Shown: positions 57,121 through 64,000 of the stretch, piece after piece | Layout of the letters: every line of letters starts with the position of its first letter | How positions within the stretch are numbered: the stretch's first letter is position 1 | Assembly (NCBI RefSeq): GCF_036208045.1 | Contig: NZ_CP121472.1 | Location: 1,747,531 to 1,811,530, forward strand | Direction of reading: 5' to 3' | Origin: Thiorhodovibrio winogradskyi | Lineage (GTDB): Bacteria > Pseudomonadota > Gammaproteobacteria > Chromatiales > Chromatiaceae | DNA: 64,000 nucleotides | Notes under the pieces: generated by a model | The model's input: only the letters and a program-made list of their open reading frames with translations | Database searches by the model: none | Told to the model about the DNA's origin: nothing | Position numbers and translations under genes: made by a program

Positions 57121-58329
57121 ATGAAAATCGCTCAAATCGCCCCCCTGCATGAGAGTGTACCGCCTAGAACCTATGGCGGCACCGAGCGCGTGGTGCATTA
57201 TCTGACCGAAGCCTTGGTGAGTCAGGGCCATGACGTGACCCTGTTCGCCAGTGGCGACTCAGACACCAGCGCAGAGCTGCGCGCCATTGTCCCAGAGGCG
57301 CTGCGTTTGTCCAAGGAGCGTCGCGATCCCATGGCCTGGCATCTGTTGCAGCTCGGCCAGGTGGCGCGCGAGGCGGGGAACTTCGATATCCTGCATTTCC
57401 ATACGGATTTCATGCACTTTCCGCTATGGCGCGAGCGTCCCGAGCCGCAGCTCACCACCTTGCACGGGCGTCTGGATCTGCCTGATCTCAAGCCTGTCTT
57501 CAATGAGTTCCGCGACATGCCGGTGGTCTCCATCGCCGATCATCAGCGCGCGCCCCTGGGCTCGGCCCCGCGCTGGCTGGGAACCGTCTACAACGGTGTG
57601 CCAGCCGCACTGTACGATTTCAATCCGCGTGGCGGCGATTATCTGGCCTTCCTCGGGCGCATGTCGCCGGAGAAGGGGCCGGAGACGGCGATACAGATCG
57701 CGCTTGCCGCCGGCATGCCGCTCAAGATGGCGGCCAAGGTCGATGTGGTGGACCTTGAGTATTTCGACGCCCGCATCAAGCCGCATCTGTCCCATCCGCT
57801 GATCGAGTTCGTCGGCGAGGTCGACGAGCGCGGCAAGAACGAACTCCTTGGTGGCGCCCGCGCGCTCTTGTTCCCCATCGCCTGGCCCGAACCCTTCGGC
57901 CTGGTGATGATCGAGGCCATGGCCTGCGGTACCCCGGTGATTGCCTATCGCCTCGGCTCGGTGCCAGAGGTGATGCAGGACGGCGTCAGCGGCTATGTGG
58001 TGGATTCGCCCACGCAGGCGGTGGTGGCCGTGGAGCGTATCGATGCCGTCGACCGTGGCGTCTGCCGCGCCTATTTCGAGCGCCGCTTCTCCTCCGAGCG
58101 CATGGCCGAGGGCTATGTCGAGTTCTACCACCGCCTGCTGCTGGCCCAGAGCGAGCCGGCCACCGATGCGCCGCGTCACACACCGCGCCCGATTCCCCGC
58201 CAGACTCCGCACCCGGCTCCAAATCAGGCTTCGCACGAGATTCGCTTGCCGAGGTTCGCTGTCGGGGCAGGCGCGCGCGGGGAGCGCCAGCCTTTGTTCG
58301 AGCAAGAGCGGCCCGATCTGGCCGACTGA
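57121..58329 (+). CDS. GT4-type glycosyltransferase paired with debranching enzyme
   Basis: A 402-residue GT-B transferase. It begins MKIAQIAPLHESVPPRTYGG, TERVVHYLTEAL, followed by HFHTDFMHFP, LAFLGRMSPEKGPETAIQIA and the donor site PIAWPEPFGLVMIEAMACGTP, with both Glu residues. I chose ATG 57121 with GGAGG seven bases upstream; an upstream frame lacks this site. The C-terminal 60 residues are Pro/Arg-rich and not part of the fold. It is 21 bp upstream of a glycogen-debranching-type gene and probably co-transcribed; together they suggest an alpha-glucan or a related storage or osmoprotectant pathway, but the substrates are not determined. Confidence 0.88.
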   Translation: MKIAQIAPLHESVPPRTYGGTERVVHYLTEALVSQGHDVTLFASGDSDTSAELRAIVPEALRLSKERRDPMAWHLLQLGQVAREAGNFDILHFHTDFMHFPLWRERPEPQLTTLHGRLDLPDLKPVFNEFRDMPVVSIADHQRAPLGSAPRWLGTVYNGVPAALYDFNPRGGDYLAFLGRMSPEKGPETAIQIALAAGMPLKMAAKVDVVDLEYFDARIKPHLSHPLIEFVGEVDERGKNELLGGARALLFPIAWPEPFGLVMIEAMACGTPVIAYRLGSVPEVMQDGVSGYVVDSPTQAVVAVERIDAVDRGVCRAYFERRFSSERMAEGYVEFYHRLLLAQSEPATDAPRHTPRPIPRQTPHPAPNQASHEIRLPRFAVGAGARGERQPLFEQERPDLAD

Positions 58330-58350
58330 TGCCTGAGTTGGGGTACTGCC

Positions 58351-60516
58351 ATGCGTGACGCGATCGAAATCGACCATCGTTGGTACATCCCGGCCACCTC
58401 CTCGCGCGCGGACGACCGCACTCGGGTGCTCAAGTCCGACGACGGCTTCGCCGTCTTCAGCCGCCACGGGGAGATTGGCCGGGTGGGCCTCGGCGAGCAA
58501 GGCTTTTACTATCTCGGCACCCGCCATCTGTCGGAATGGCAATTGCTGGTGGCCGGCGCCGAGCCCCTGTTGCTCAATTCCACCGTGCGCCTGGACAACA
58601 GCCGCCTGGTGGTGGATCAGACCGCGCCCGACCTGTGGCGCGATGATCGTCTGTGGCTGGCGCGGGGCAGTCTGCATTTGCGCCGCGAACTGGCCGCCGA
58701 GGCCTGTGCGCTCACCGAAGAGCTTAAGGTCACCAACTACGCGCGGGCGCCGCTGCAGCTGCGCCTTGAGTATCGCTTCGGTGCGGATTTCCGCGATCTG
58801 TTCGAGGTTCGCGGCGAGCGCCGCAAGCAGCGCGGCGAGCGGCTGGCGCCAGTGTGCGAAACCCAAGCCATGGTGCTGGGTTACACCGGGCTCGACGGCG
58901 CGACCCGGCGCACCCGGGTCGAGTTCGACATCAAACCGCTCACGCTCGACGCTCAGCAGGCTGTCTTTCTGCTCGATCTCCCCCCCGGCGAGACCCGGCG
59001 GCTCGAGGCGCGCATTTCCGGAGCCAATGCGCAGGCCGGTTTCCGTACCCCCAGCCACGCCGCTGCCGTGCGCGCCATCGACCGCAAGCTGGCCGCAAGT
59101 CAGGAAGCGCGTGCCGGTATCTTCAGCGACAACGAGCAATTCAACGATTGGATCAACCGCTCGCTGGCGGACCTGCAGATGTTGGTCACCGCCACCGAGC
59201 ATGGGCCTTACCCCTACGCCGGCGTGCCCTGGTTCTCGACCCCCTTCGGGCGCGACGGGCTGATCACCGCGCTGCAAACCCTATGGCTGCAGCCCGACCT
59301 GGCGCGCGGCGTGCTGCGCTTTCTCGCCGCCACCCAGGCCGATCATACCGACTTAAGCCGCGAGGCCGAGCCCGGCAAAATCCTGCACGAGATGCGCCAG
59401 GGCGAGATGGCCGCGCTCGGCGAGGTGCCCTTCGACCGCTACTACGGCACCGTCGACGCCACCCCGCTGTTCGTGATACTGGCCGGGCGCTACTACCGGC
59501 GCACGTCTGACCTGGACTTCATCCGCACGCTCTGGCTCGCCATCGAGCGCGCGCTCGGTTGGATGGAGACGGCGGCGGATGAGCGCGGCTTTCTCACCTA
59601 TGCACGCCACGGCGATAGCGGTTTGGTGCAACAGGGCTGGAAGGATTCCAACGACTCGGTGTTCCATGCCGACGGCGGCGATGCCGAGCCGCCCATCGCC
59701 CTGTGCGAGGTGCAGGGCTATGCCAGCGAGGCCTTCGCGCTTGCCGCCGAGCTGGCCGCGGCCCTGGAGCTGCCCGCCGAACGCCAGCAGCATTGGCGGG
59801 AAAAGGCGCGGCAACTGCGCGCGCGCATCGAGGATGCCTTCTGGAGCGACACCCTCGGCGGCTATGCGCTGGCGCTCGACGGTCACGGCTGCCGCTGCGA
59901 GGTCCGTACCACCAATCCGGCGCATCTGCTCTACTGCGGGGCGGTTCGGCCGGAGCGCGCGGCGGCGGTGGCGCGCGGTCTGGTCAGCCCGCAAAGCTTC
60001 AACGGCTGGGGCGCGCGCACGCTGTTCGCGGGTGAGGTGCGCTACAACCCCATGTCCTACCACAACGGCTCGGTGTGGCCGCACGATACCGCCATCGCCG
60101 CCGCCGGCTTGGCGCGCTATGGCTTCATGGACGAGGCGCTGACGCTCTTCACCGGCCTTTTCAACGCGGCGATTTTCTTCGACCTGCACCGGCTGCCGGA
60201 GCTCTTTTGCGGCTTCGAGCGGCTGCCCGGGCAGGCGCCGACCCTGTACCCGGTTGCCTGCGCGCCCCAGGCCTGGGCCGCCGGGGCGGTGTTCATGCTG
60301 CTGGAGTCGCTGCTGGGCCTGAGCTTCGAGCCCGCGGCGCCCCACATTCGCCTGCGCCACCCGCGGCTGCCGGATTACATCGACTGGCTGCGTATTGATG
60401 GGCTGGTTTACGGAAAGGAGCAACTGAATTTGGTACTACGCCGCTACGGACGCGATGTGGCGGTGAATGTCGAGCGTGGCGAGCGTTCGAGTCTGTCGTT
60501 ATCTGTGCTGCTATGA
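58351..60516 (+). CDS. Glycogen-debranching-type amylo-alpha-1,6-glucosidase
   Basis: A 721-residue protein with an N-terminal GDE-type beta domain (about 20-225; QGFYYLGTRHLSEW) and a C-terminal (alpha/alpha)6 barrel (about 270-700) like GH133 or GH15 enzymes. Recognisable segments are PWFSTPFGRDGLIT, GWKDSNDS, NPMSYHNGSVWPHD and RLPELFCGF. These enzymes remove alpha-1,6 branches or act on terminal glucose of glycogen-like polymers. No signal peptide is seen, so it is cytoplasmic. It starts 21 bp after the glycosyltransferase and overlaps nothing on the plus strand. The exact reaction is inferred. Confidence 0.88.
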   Translation: MRDAIEIDHRWYIPATSSRADDRTRVLKSDDGFAVFSRHGEIGRVGLGEQGFYYLGTRHLSEWQLLVAGAEPLLLNSTVRLDNSRLVVDQTAPDLWRDDRLWLARGSLHLRRELAAEACALTEELKVTNYARAPLQLRLEYRFGADFRDLFEVRGERRKQRGERLAPVCETQAMVLGYTGLDGATRRTRVEFDIKPLTLDAQQAVFLLDLPPGETRRLEARISGANAQAGFRTPSHAAAVRAIDRKLAASQEARAGIFSDNEQFNDWINRSLADLQMLVTATEHGPYPYAGVPWFSTPFGRDGLITALQTLWLQPDLARGVLRFLAATQADHTDLSREAEPGKILHEMRQGEMAALGEVPFDRYYGTVDATPLFVILAGRYYRRTSDLDFIRTLWLAIERALGWMETAADERGFLTYARHGDSGLVQQGWKDSNDSVFHADGGDAEPPIALCEVQGYASEAFALAAELAAALELPAERQQHWREKARQLRARIEDAFWSDTLGGYALALDGHGCRCEVRTTNPAHLLYCGAVRPERAAAVARGLVSPQSFNGWGARTLFAGEVRYNPMSYHNGSVWPHDTAIAAAGLARYGFMDEALTLFTGLFNAAIFFDLHRLPELFCGFERLPGQAPTLYPVACAPQAWAAGAVFMLLESLLGLSFEPAAPHIRLRHPRLPDYIDWLRIDGLVYGKEQLNLVLRRYGRDVAVNVERGERSSLSLSVLL

Positions 60517-60759
60517 TCTTATCAGCGCGAGCTACCGAGACAGGCGCGCGCTGAAAGGTGAGTAAATTCATTTTTTATCAGTCGTCTTATCAGCAAACCC
60601 GGGTCCAGGCTGCCTCTTGCGAGGGTGGTCCGGACTGCTCGGGCTATGATAGTGTGCCGCTGATCGTTGATGTGCTGCTGGTCCGCTAAAGGCGCCATTG
60701 TCGTCTTTGGTGCCTCTGATGCCTTCCTGGTGTCTTCAGCATCTGAGCGCATCTGATGT

Positions 60760-61479
60760 TCAGGTCTGGTGCGCGCCTGAGTCCGTGCCAGGGGCGATGG
60801 CCTGCTGGATGTGCGAAATGGCACTGTCCACCGAGTCGACCAGCATCACATCGAATTCTTCCGCGCGCACCGTGCCCTCGCGCTGCATGGCTCCAAGAAT
60901 GAATTCACGCAAGGGCGTCCAATAGTCGGTGCCGATGGCAACACAAGGAAAGTGGTGGATCTTGCCAGTCTGCATCAAGGTGAGCGTCTCAAAGACCTCG
61001 TCCATGGTGCCGAAGCCACCGGGCATGAAGATAAATCCACATGAATACTTCATGAGCATGACTTTGCGCACAAAAAAATAATCGAAGGTGAGCAGACGGT
61101 CGATGTAGGGATTGGGGGTCTGTTCGTGCGGCAGTGAGATATTGCAGCCGATGCTTAAACCCCCAGCCTCCCGGGCGCCGCGATTGGCTGCTTCCATCAC
61201 GCCGGGGCCACCACCGGTCATGACAGTGAAGCCGGCCCGCGCGAGGGCGGCGCCGACCTCGCGCGCGAGTTGGTAAAAGCGGTGTGATTCGGGAAAGCGC
61301 GCGGAGCCAAAGACCGTGACGGTCTGGCCCAGGTCGAACAGGGCGCGGTAACCATGCACGAATTCATCAAAAACGGTGACCGCGCGGTCAAAATCGGCGA
61401 GTAGATCATCCGCGCCACGCAGGAGTTCGCGCTCGGCGCAGGGGGCGGGCACGCGGGTGGACTGATTGGCTGGTTTCAT
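60760..61479 (-). CDS. LOG family protein (nucleotide 5'-monophosphate phosphoribohydrolase-like)
   Basis: A 239-residue protein of the LOG (lysine decarboxylase-like, TIGR00730) family. It shows the two nucleotide-site motifs GGGPGVMEAANRGA and PGGFGTMDEVFE (PGGxGTxxE). Members release ribose 5-phosphate from cytokinin nucleotides or other purine nucleotides; the old name lysine decarboxylase is misleading. The first 30 residues are variable. It is convergent with the debranching gene and is not in an obvious operon. Confidence 0.9.
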   Translation of the reverse strand: MKPANQSTRVPAPCAERELLRGADDLLADFDRAVTVFDEFVHGYRALFDLGQTVTVFGSARFPESHRFYQLAREVGAALARAGFTVMTGGGPGVMEAANRGAREAGGLSIGCNISLPHEQTPNPYIDRLLTFDYFFVRKVMLMKYSCGFIFMPGGFGTMDEVFETLTLMQTGKIHHFPCVAIGTDYWTPLREFILGAMQREGTVRAEEFDVMLVDSVDSAISHIQQAIAPGTDSGAHQT

Positions 61480-61652
61480 GATGCGATGTCAAGATACCTG
61501 AGGTCGCGGACGGGTAGGAAAGGGCGCATGATTAGGTGATCATCATTTCGTTTGGTTTGTTAACTCGGATGCCCTGAGCGCGCGAAAGCCGATGATTCAG
61601 GGAATTGGGCGAACTGACTTAAGTGTAGATTGTTGAGCGAGAGGAAACACAC

Positions 61653-62147
61653 ATGAGTGATCTGATCGTAATCTCTTTTGAAGACTCGGCGCCAGCCTTT
61701 GAAATGCGGGCGACATTGGCGAAAATGCAAAAGGAATATCTCATCGAGATGGAGGATGTGGTGGTTGTCACCAAGGATGACCGTGGCAAGGTAAAACTGC
61801 ACCAGGCGGTGAGTTTGACCGCCATGGGCGCGGTGGGCGGGGGATTCTGGGGCATGCTCATTGGCATGCTGTTCTTAAATCCATTGCTTGGCGCCGCGGT
61901 GGGGGCGGGGGCGGGTGCCTTGTCTGGCAAGTTGTCGGATATTGGCGTCGATGATCAATTTATGAAGGATCTAGCCGCGCATTTTCAGCCCGGCTGCGCG
62001 GCGATTTTTGTGCTCGTGCGCAAGGCTTCCACTGACCAGTTGCTGGACGGCTTGCAGGCATTCCAGGGTAAAGGCAAGGTGCTGCGCACCTCACTCACCA
62101 AGGATGAAGAGGCGGAACTACGTAAGGTCATTGAAAGCACCGATTAG
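61653..62147 (+). CDS. DUF1269 membrane protein
   Basis: A 164-residue protein of the DUF1269 family, function unknown. A soluble N-terminal part (MSDLIVISFEDSAPAFEMRA) is followed by a glycine-rich membrane segment (about 55-90: GGGFWGMLIGMLFLNPLLGAA) and a C-terminal soluble part with the PGCAAIFVLVR motif. A strong ribosome site (GAGAGGAAA) precedes ATG 61653. It stands alone, divergent from the LOG gene. Confidence 0.85.
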   Translation: MSDLIVISFEDSAPAFEMRATLAKMQKEYLIEMEDVVVVTKDDRGKVKLHQAVSLTAMGAVGGGFWGMLIGMLFLNPLLGAAVGAGAGALSGKLSDIGVDDQFMKDLAAHFQPGCAAIFVLVRKASTDQLLDGLQAFQGKGKVLRTSLTKDEEAELRKVIESTD

Positions 62148-62274
62148 CGCGGATTGGCCCTAATTTGCATCGGCTTTGCCAATGAATAGGCCTCGGCGAC
62201 AAGGAGCCCGAGGTAGAGATGGCCAACCTCCACGATGGTGGCAGCGATACGATTGCCCAAAGAGTTCAATCCAC

Positions 62275-62927
62275 TCAGCCCCCAGCGGCGGACTGGATAG
62301 ATCCCTTGCACAAATCATGGCCCATCACCGACTCCCAGGTGACGTAGAGCGTTGGAATCACGATGAGCGTGAGAAGTGACGCCATCGAGAGCCCGCACAT
62401 GATGGCGAAGGCCATGGGTCCCCAAAAGACCGTCGGCGCGACGGGAATCAGCCCAAGCACCTTGGCCACCAGCACGGCCTGCGCGTAGAACGGATTGGGG
62501 AGCTGCACGTTAAGCGGCAGGTAGAAGCGAATCGCGCCCTGGCCGACATAGGTGCTCCAGTGCGCCAGGTCAGGGTCTTCGGCGAGTAGGGCATTGAGCT
62601 GTTCCACCGCCGCCTCGGTGGCGTGGATGGAGGCGTTCTCCGGCAGGGTCAAATGCTCCCCGCGCGCGTGAAGCTGCGCAACGTCTCCATATGGGGCGCT
62701 TCTTGCAGGGTGCGTTCGTGGCGCTCGGTGACCTGATCGAGGGTGTCCTCAAGGGTCGCGCCCGGCCAGACGCCGGCCACCACCATGGTGCGGATGGTGA
62801 AGGCCGGTCCCTCCGCGCGCCCGAGCTTGAGAAAAGCGCCGATGCCGGCCACCACGGCAACAATCATCAGGTAGACCACCACCGATCGGTGGTTGATTGC
62901 CCACTCGGAAAGGTTCAAAGGCTTCAT
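62275..62927 (-). pseudogene. Deletion-ridden RND efflux pump remnant
   Basis: Pieces of an AcrB-type inner-membrane pump are joined in the wrong order of lengths. From 62927 an N-terminal piece of about 90 residues (MKPLNLSEWAINHRSVVVYL) with RND-type APHMETLRSFTRAG stops; a frame beginning at 62652 then gives a piece from the middle (LRLPENAS-like start, WSTYVGQGAIRFYLPLNVQL, PNPFYAQ) and jumps to the far C-terminus (FWGPMAFAIMCGLSMASLLT, LIVIPTLYV). An intact pump has about 1000 residues; here about 220 remain. The gene is dead. Confidence 0.75.
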
Positions 62928-62939
62928 TGCGCGGTACCG

Positions 62940-63060
62940 TTAGTCGCCGCGCCCAACAGCCACCACCCAGACCGCGGGCTGCCCATCTGCCCGAATGAGC
63001 GCCGCCGCCGGGATGATCATGCCTTCGGCAGCGCCGCTGATCGCCACCTCGCCAACCACC
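62940..63060 (-). pseudogene. C-terminal fragment of an RND membrane-fusion protein
   Basis: The minus strand reads VVGEVAISGAAEGMIIPAAA then LIRADGQPAVWVVAVGRGD and stop, the end of a HlyD/AcrA-type periplasmic adaptor. It lies 12 bp upstream of the pump remnant, the normal order. The rest of the adaptor is missing and the sequence before it belongs to something else. Confidence 0.55.
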
Positions 63061-63064
63061 CGCC

Positions 63065-63124
63065 CGGTCCACGCAGGATGCGAACCAGGCCAAGCAGCAC
63101 TGTCAGGAGAATTGCGAGATGAGC
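63065..63124 (-). pseudogene. Possible MrpF antiporter fragment
   Basis: Twenty residues on the minus strand, AHLAILLTVLLGLVRILRGP, resemble the first membrane helix and the L-R-G-P signature of MrpF/MnhF sodium/proton antiporter subunits. It abuts the adaptor fragment and lies near a possible MrpE fragment. The match is short and uncertain. Confidence 0.3.
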
Positions 63125-63223
63125 CCGGATTGCGGCGCTGAACGAGGATCAAGCGCGCGACGGGCAACACGACCCCGCAACAAAGGATTGCGTCATGAAC
63201 TGCCTGGCATACTTGAGTAGCGG

Positions 63224-63421
63224 TCAGGGTCGCACAGCGCCAGGTCCGGGTGGGAGCAGCCTCAGACTGAGTAGTGCGGCGGCTGACGCAGCGGCCAAGA
63301 CGATAGCCCAATCAGCCCCCATTGCCGCGAGGGACAAGGCATCTGGCTCCAATAGCAAGAGCCAGAAGGCGAAGAACAATGCCGACCGCGCGGCAAAGGG
63401 AACCAACGGACGCGCGGTCAC
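63224..63421 (-). pseudogene. Possible truncated MrpE antiporter subunit
   Basis: A 65-residue minus-strand frame begins MTARPLVPFAARSALFFAFW and contains two hydrophobic stretches with LSLRLLPPG, similar to the N-terminus of MrpE/MnhE, whose intact form has about 160 residues. It breaks off just after the proline pair. Together with the MrpF-like piece downstream it suggests the wreck of an mrp operon. Identity is tentative. Confidence 0.4.
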
Positions 63422-63479
63422 TGGGACACCATCGGCCGCTAACGCGGTGCGAACGCCCGTGATGTCACGCCTCTGTCTC

Positions 63480-64000
63480 TTACAGCTGTGTGGCCGATTT
63501 CGTCTGTGGCGTAGCCGTGCGGTAGAGCAGCCACATTGACAGCCCGAGCACCACCAGTTCGGCGGTCAGCAGGATCAACAAAGAGATCAGACTAATGCCA
63601 TCCAGCGCGGATATGAACTGACCGGGATTGGTGCCGATTTGCGGGGAGATGTTAAGACCCGTCTGCGGATTGGCGAGCATGACGAAAAGCATGCGCCCAG
63701 CCGACCCGAACAGCAACAGCATGGAAAAGACGATACCAATAGCACTCGCCCAGACGCCTATCCAGATGGTCTTGAGTACCCCACCACCACTTAGAGCAGG
63801 ATCCGAAACGGCAATGCGCCGGCCAAACCGTGGGTAGCGGAAGAACCAAACCGCGGTGAAAATGGTGACGATCAGGCTGCCATAGGACAGATAGTTGCTG
63901 AGATCGATGCCCTTGCGAGCAGGGGACTCGGGCGAGAACCCGAGAACCATGTAGAGTGCGAGCATCAGCGGGATAGCGAGCAAAACCAACTGGGTGATAA
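63480..64000 (-). CDS. DUF3611-like membrane protein, partial
   Basis: The frame stays open to the window edge (upstream codons read ITQ before VLLAIPLML), so the 5' end is missing; about 172 residues are seen. Three to four hydrophobic segments are present: VLLAIPLMLALYMVLGF, LSYGSLIVTIFTAVWFFRYP, TIWIGVWASAIGIVFSMLLL and ISLLILLTAELVVLGLSMWL. The pattern with a short Arg-rich turn (RFGRR) resembles DUF3611 membrane proteins of cyanobacteria and proteobacteria, whose function is unknown. It lies beside the decayed antiporter pieces and shares their strand. Confidence 0.5.
   Translation of the reverse strand, partial: ITQLVLLAIPLMLALYMVLGFSPESPARKGIDLSNYLSYGSLIVTIFTAVWFFRYPRFGRRIAVSDPALSGGGVLKTIWIGVWASAIGIVFSMLLLFGSAGRMLFVMLANPQTGLNISPQIGTNPGQFISALDGISLISLLILLTAELVVLGLSMWLLYRTATPQTKSATQL

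Noticed and set aside
57424-59277. A long antisense open frame (617 codons) across the glycosyltransferase and debranching genes
   Set aside because: It is a frame shadow of GC-rich genes: the plus-strand frames carry clear family motifs and the antisense product has none.

Overview
The window looks like a chromosomal segment of a gammaproteobacterium. The housekeeping block (cutA-dsbD-tlpA-aroQ-accB-accC-prmA-dusB-fis-purH-lpxA-purD) follows gammaproteobacterial gene order, and together with the high GC content, long overlapping genes and the type VI secretion, FHA, EAL and autotransporter gene style it suggests a Chromatiaceae-type purple sulfur bacterium. The family assignment is inference from gene style; no photosynthesis or sulfur-oxidation gene is present to prove it.

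Layout. (1) 1-10.2 kb: a type VI secretion (T6SS) payload locus. The tail of a TssM-like gene runs into a minus-strand series of DUF3540, PAAR-like DUF4150, VgrG, a giant DUF2169-pentapeptide fusion, a pentapeptide-repeat protein, then a second DUF3540 and second DUF4150. (2) 10.4-14.8 kb: an accessory patch with a SEC-C protein, an attC-like hairpin site, an AT-rich Nif11-type RiPP precursor, decayed fragments and an orphan Wadjet JetA (DUF3375). (3) 15-22 kb: a PilZ protein facing an HD-GYP phosphodiesterase (c-di-GMP signalling), an unrecognised exported protein and clpB. (4) 22-30.6 kb: two paralogous autotransporters (one frameshifted at a C8 tract, one with in-frame 30-bp repeats), an ISAs1-type insertion sequence whose transposase is fused to a DruA-like (DUF4338) domain, a lipoprotein hydrolase whose 3' end the element entered, and a Sel1-repeat lipoprotein.

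(5) 30.6-36.2 kb: a signalling cluster with a membrane Ser/Thr kinase carrying a formylglycine-generating-enzyme fold, an FHA-EAL fusion and an FHA protein, which would fit phospho-dependent control of c-di-GMP breakdown. (6) 36.2-48.6 kb: a co-directional minus-strand housekeeping block for purine synthesis, Fis, tRNA dihydrouridine, ribosomal protein methylation, fatty-acid initiation, shikimate pathway and periplasmic thiol-disulfide metabolism, with several ATGA/TGATG start-stop overlaps. (7) 48.9-61.5 kb: fxsA, a glycosyltransferase, a DegP/DegQ-type protease, an L,D-transpeptidase, uvrB, a glycosyltransferase plus glycogen-debranching pair, and a LOG-family gene. (8) 61.6-64 kb: a DUF1269 protein, then a decayed patch with remnants of an RND efflux pump and probably of Mrp antiporter genes, and a partial DUF3611-like membrane gene running off the end.

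The parts most worth a second look are the duplicated T6SS payload module, the Nif11 precursor beside an attC-like site, the orphan JetA, the homopolymer-switched autotransporter, and the DruA-ISAs1 fusion with a canonical -1 slippery heptamer. No tRNA, rRNA, CRISPR array or replication origin was seen.
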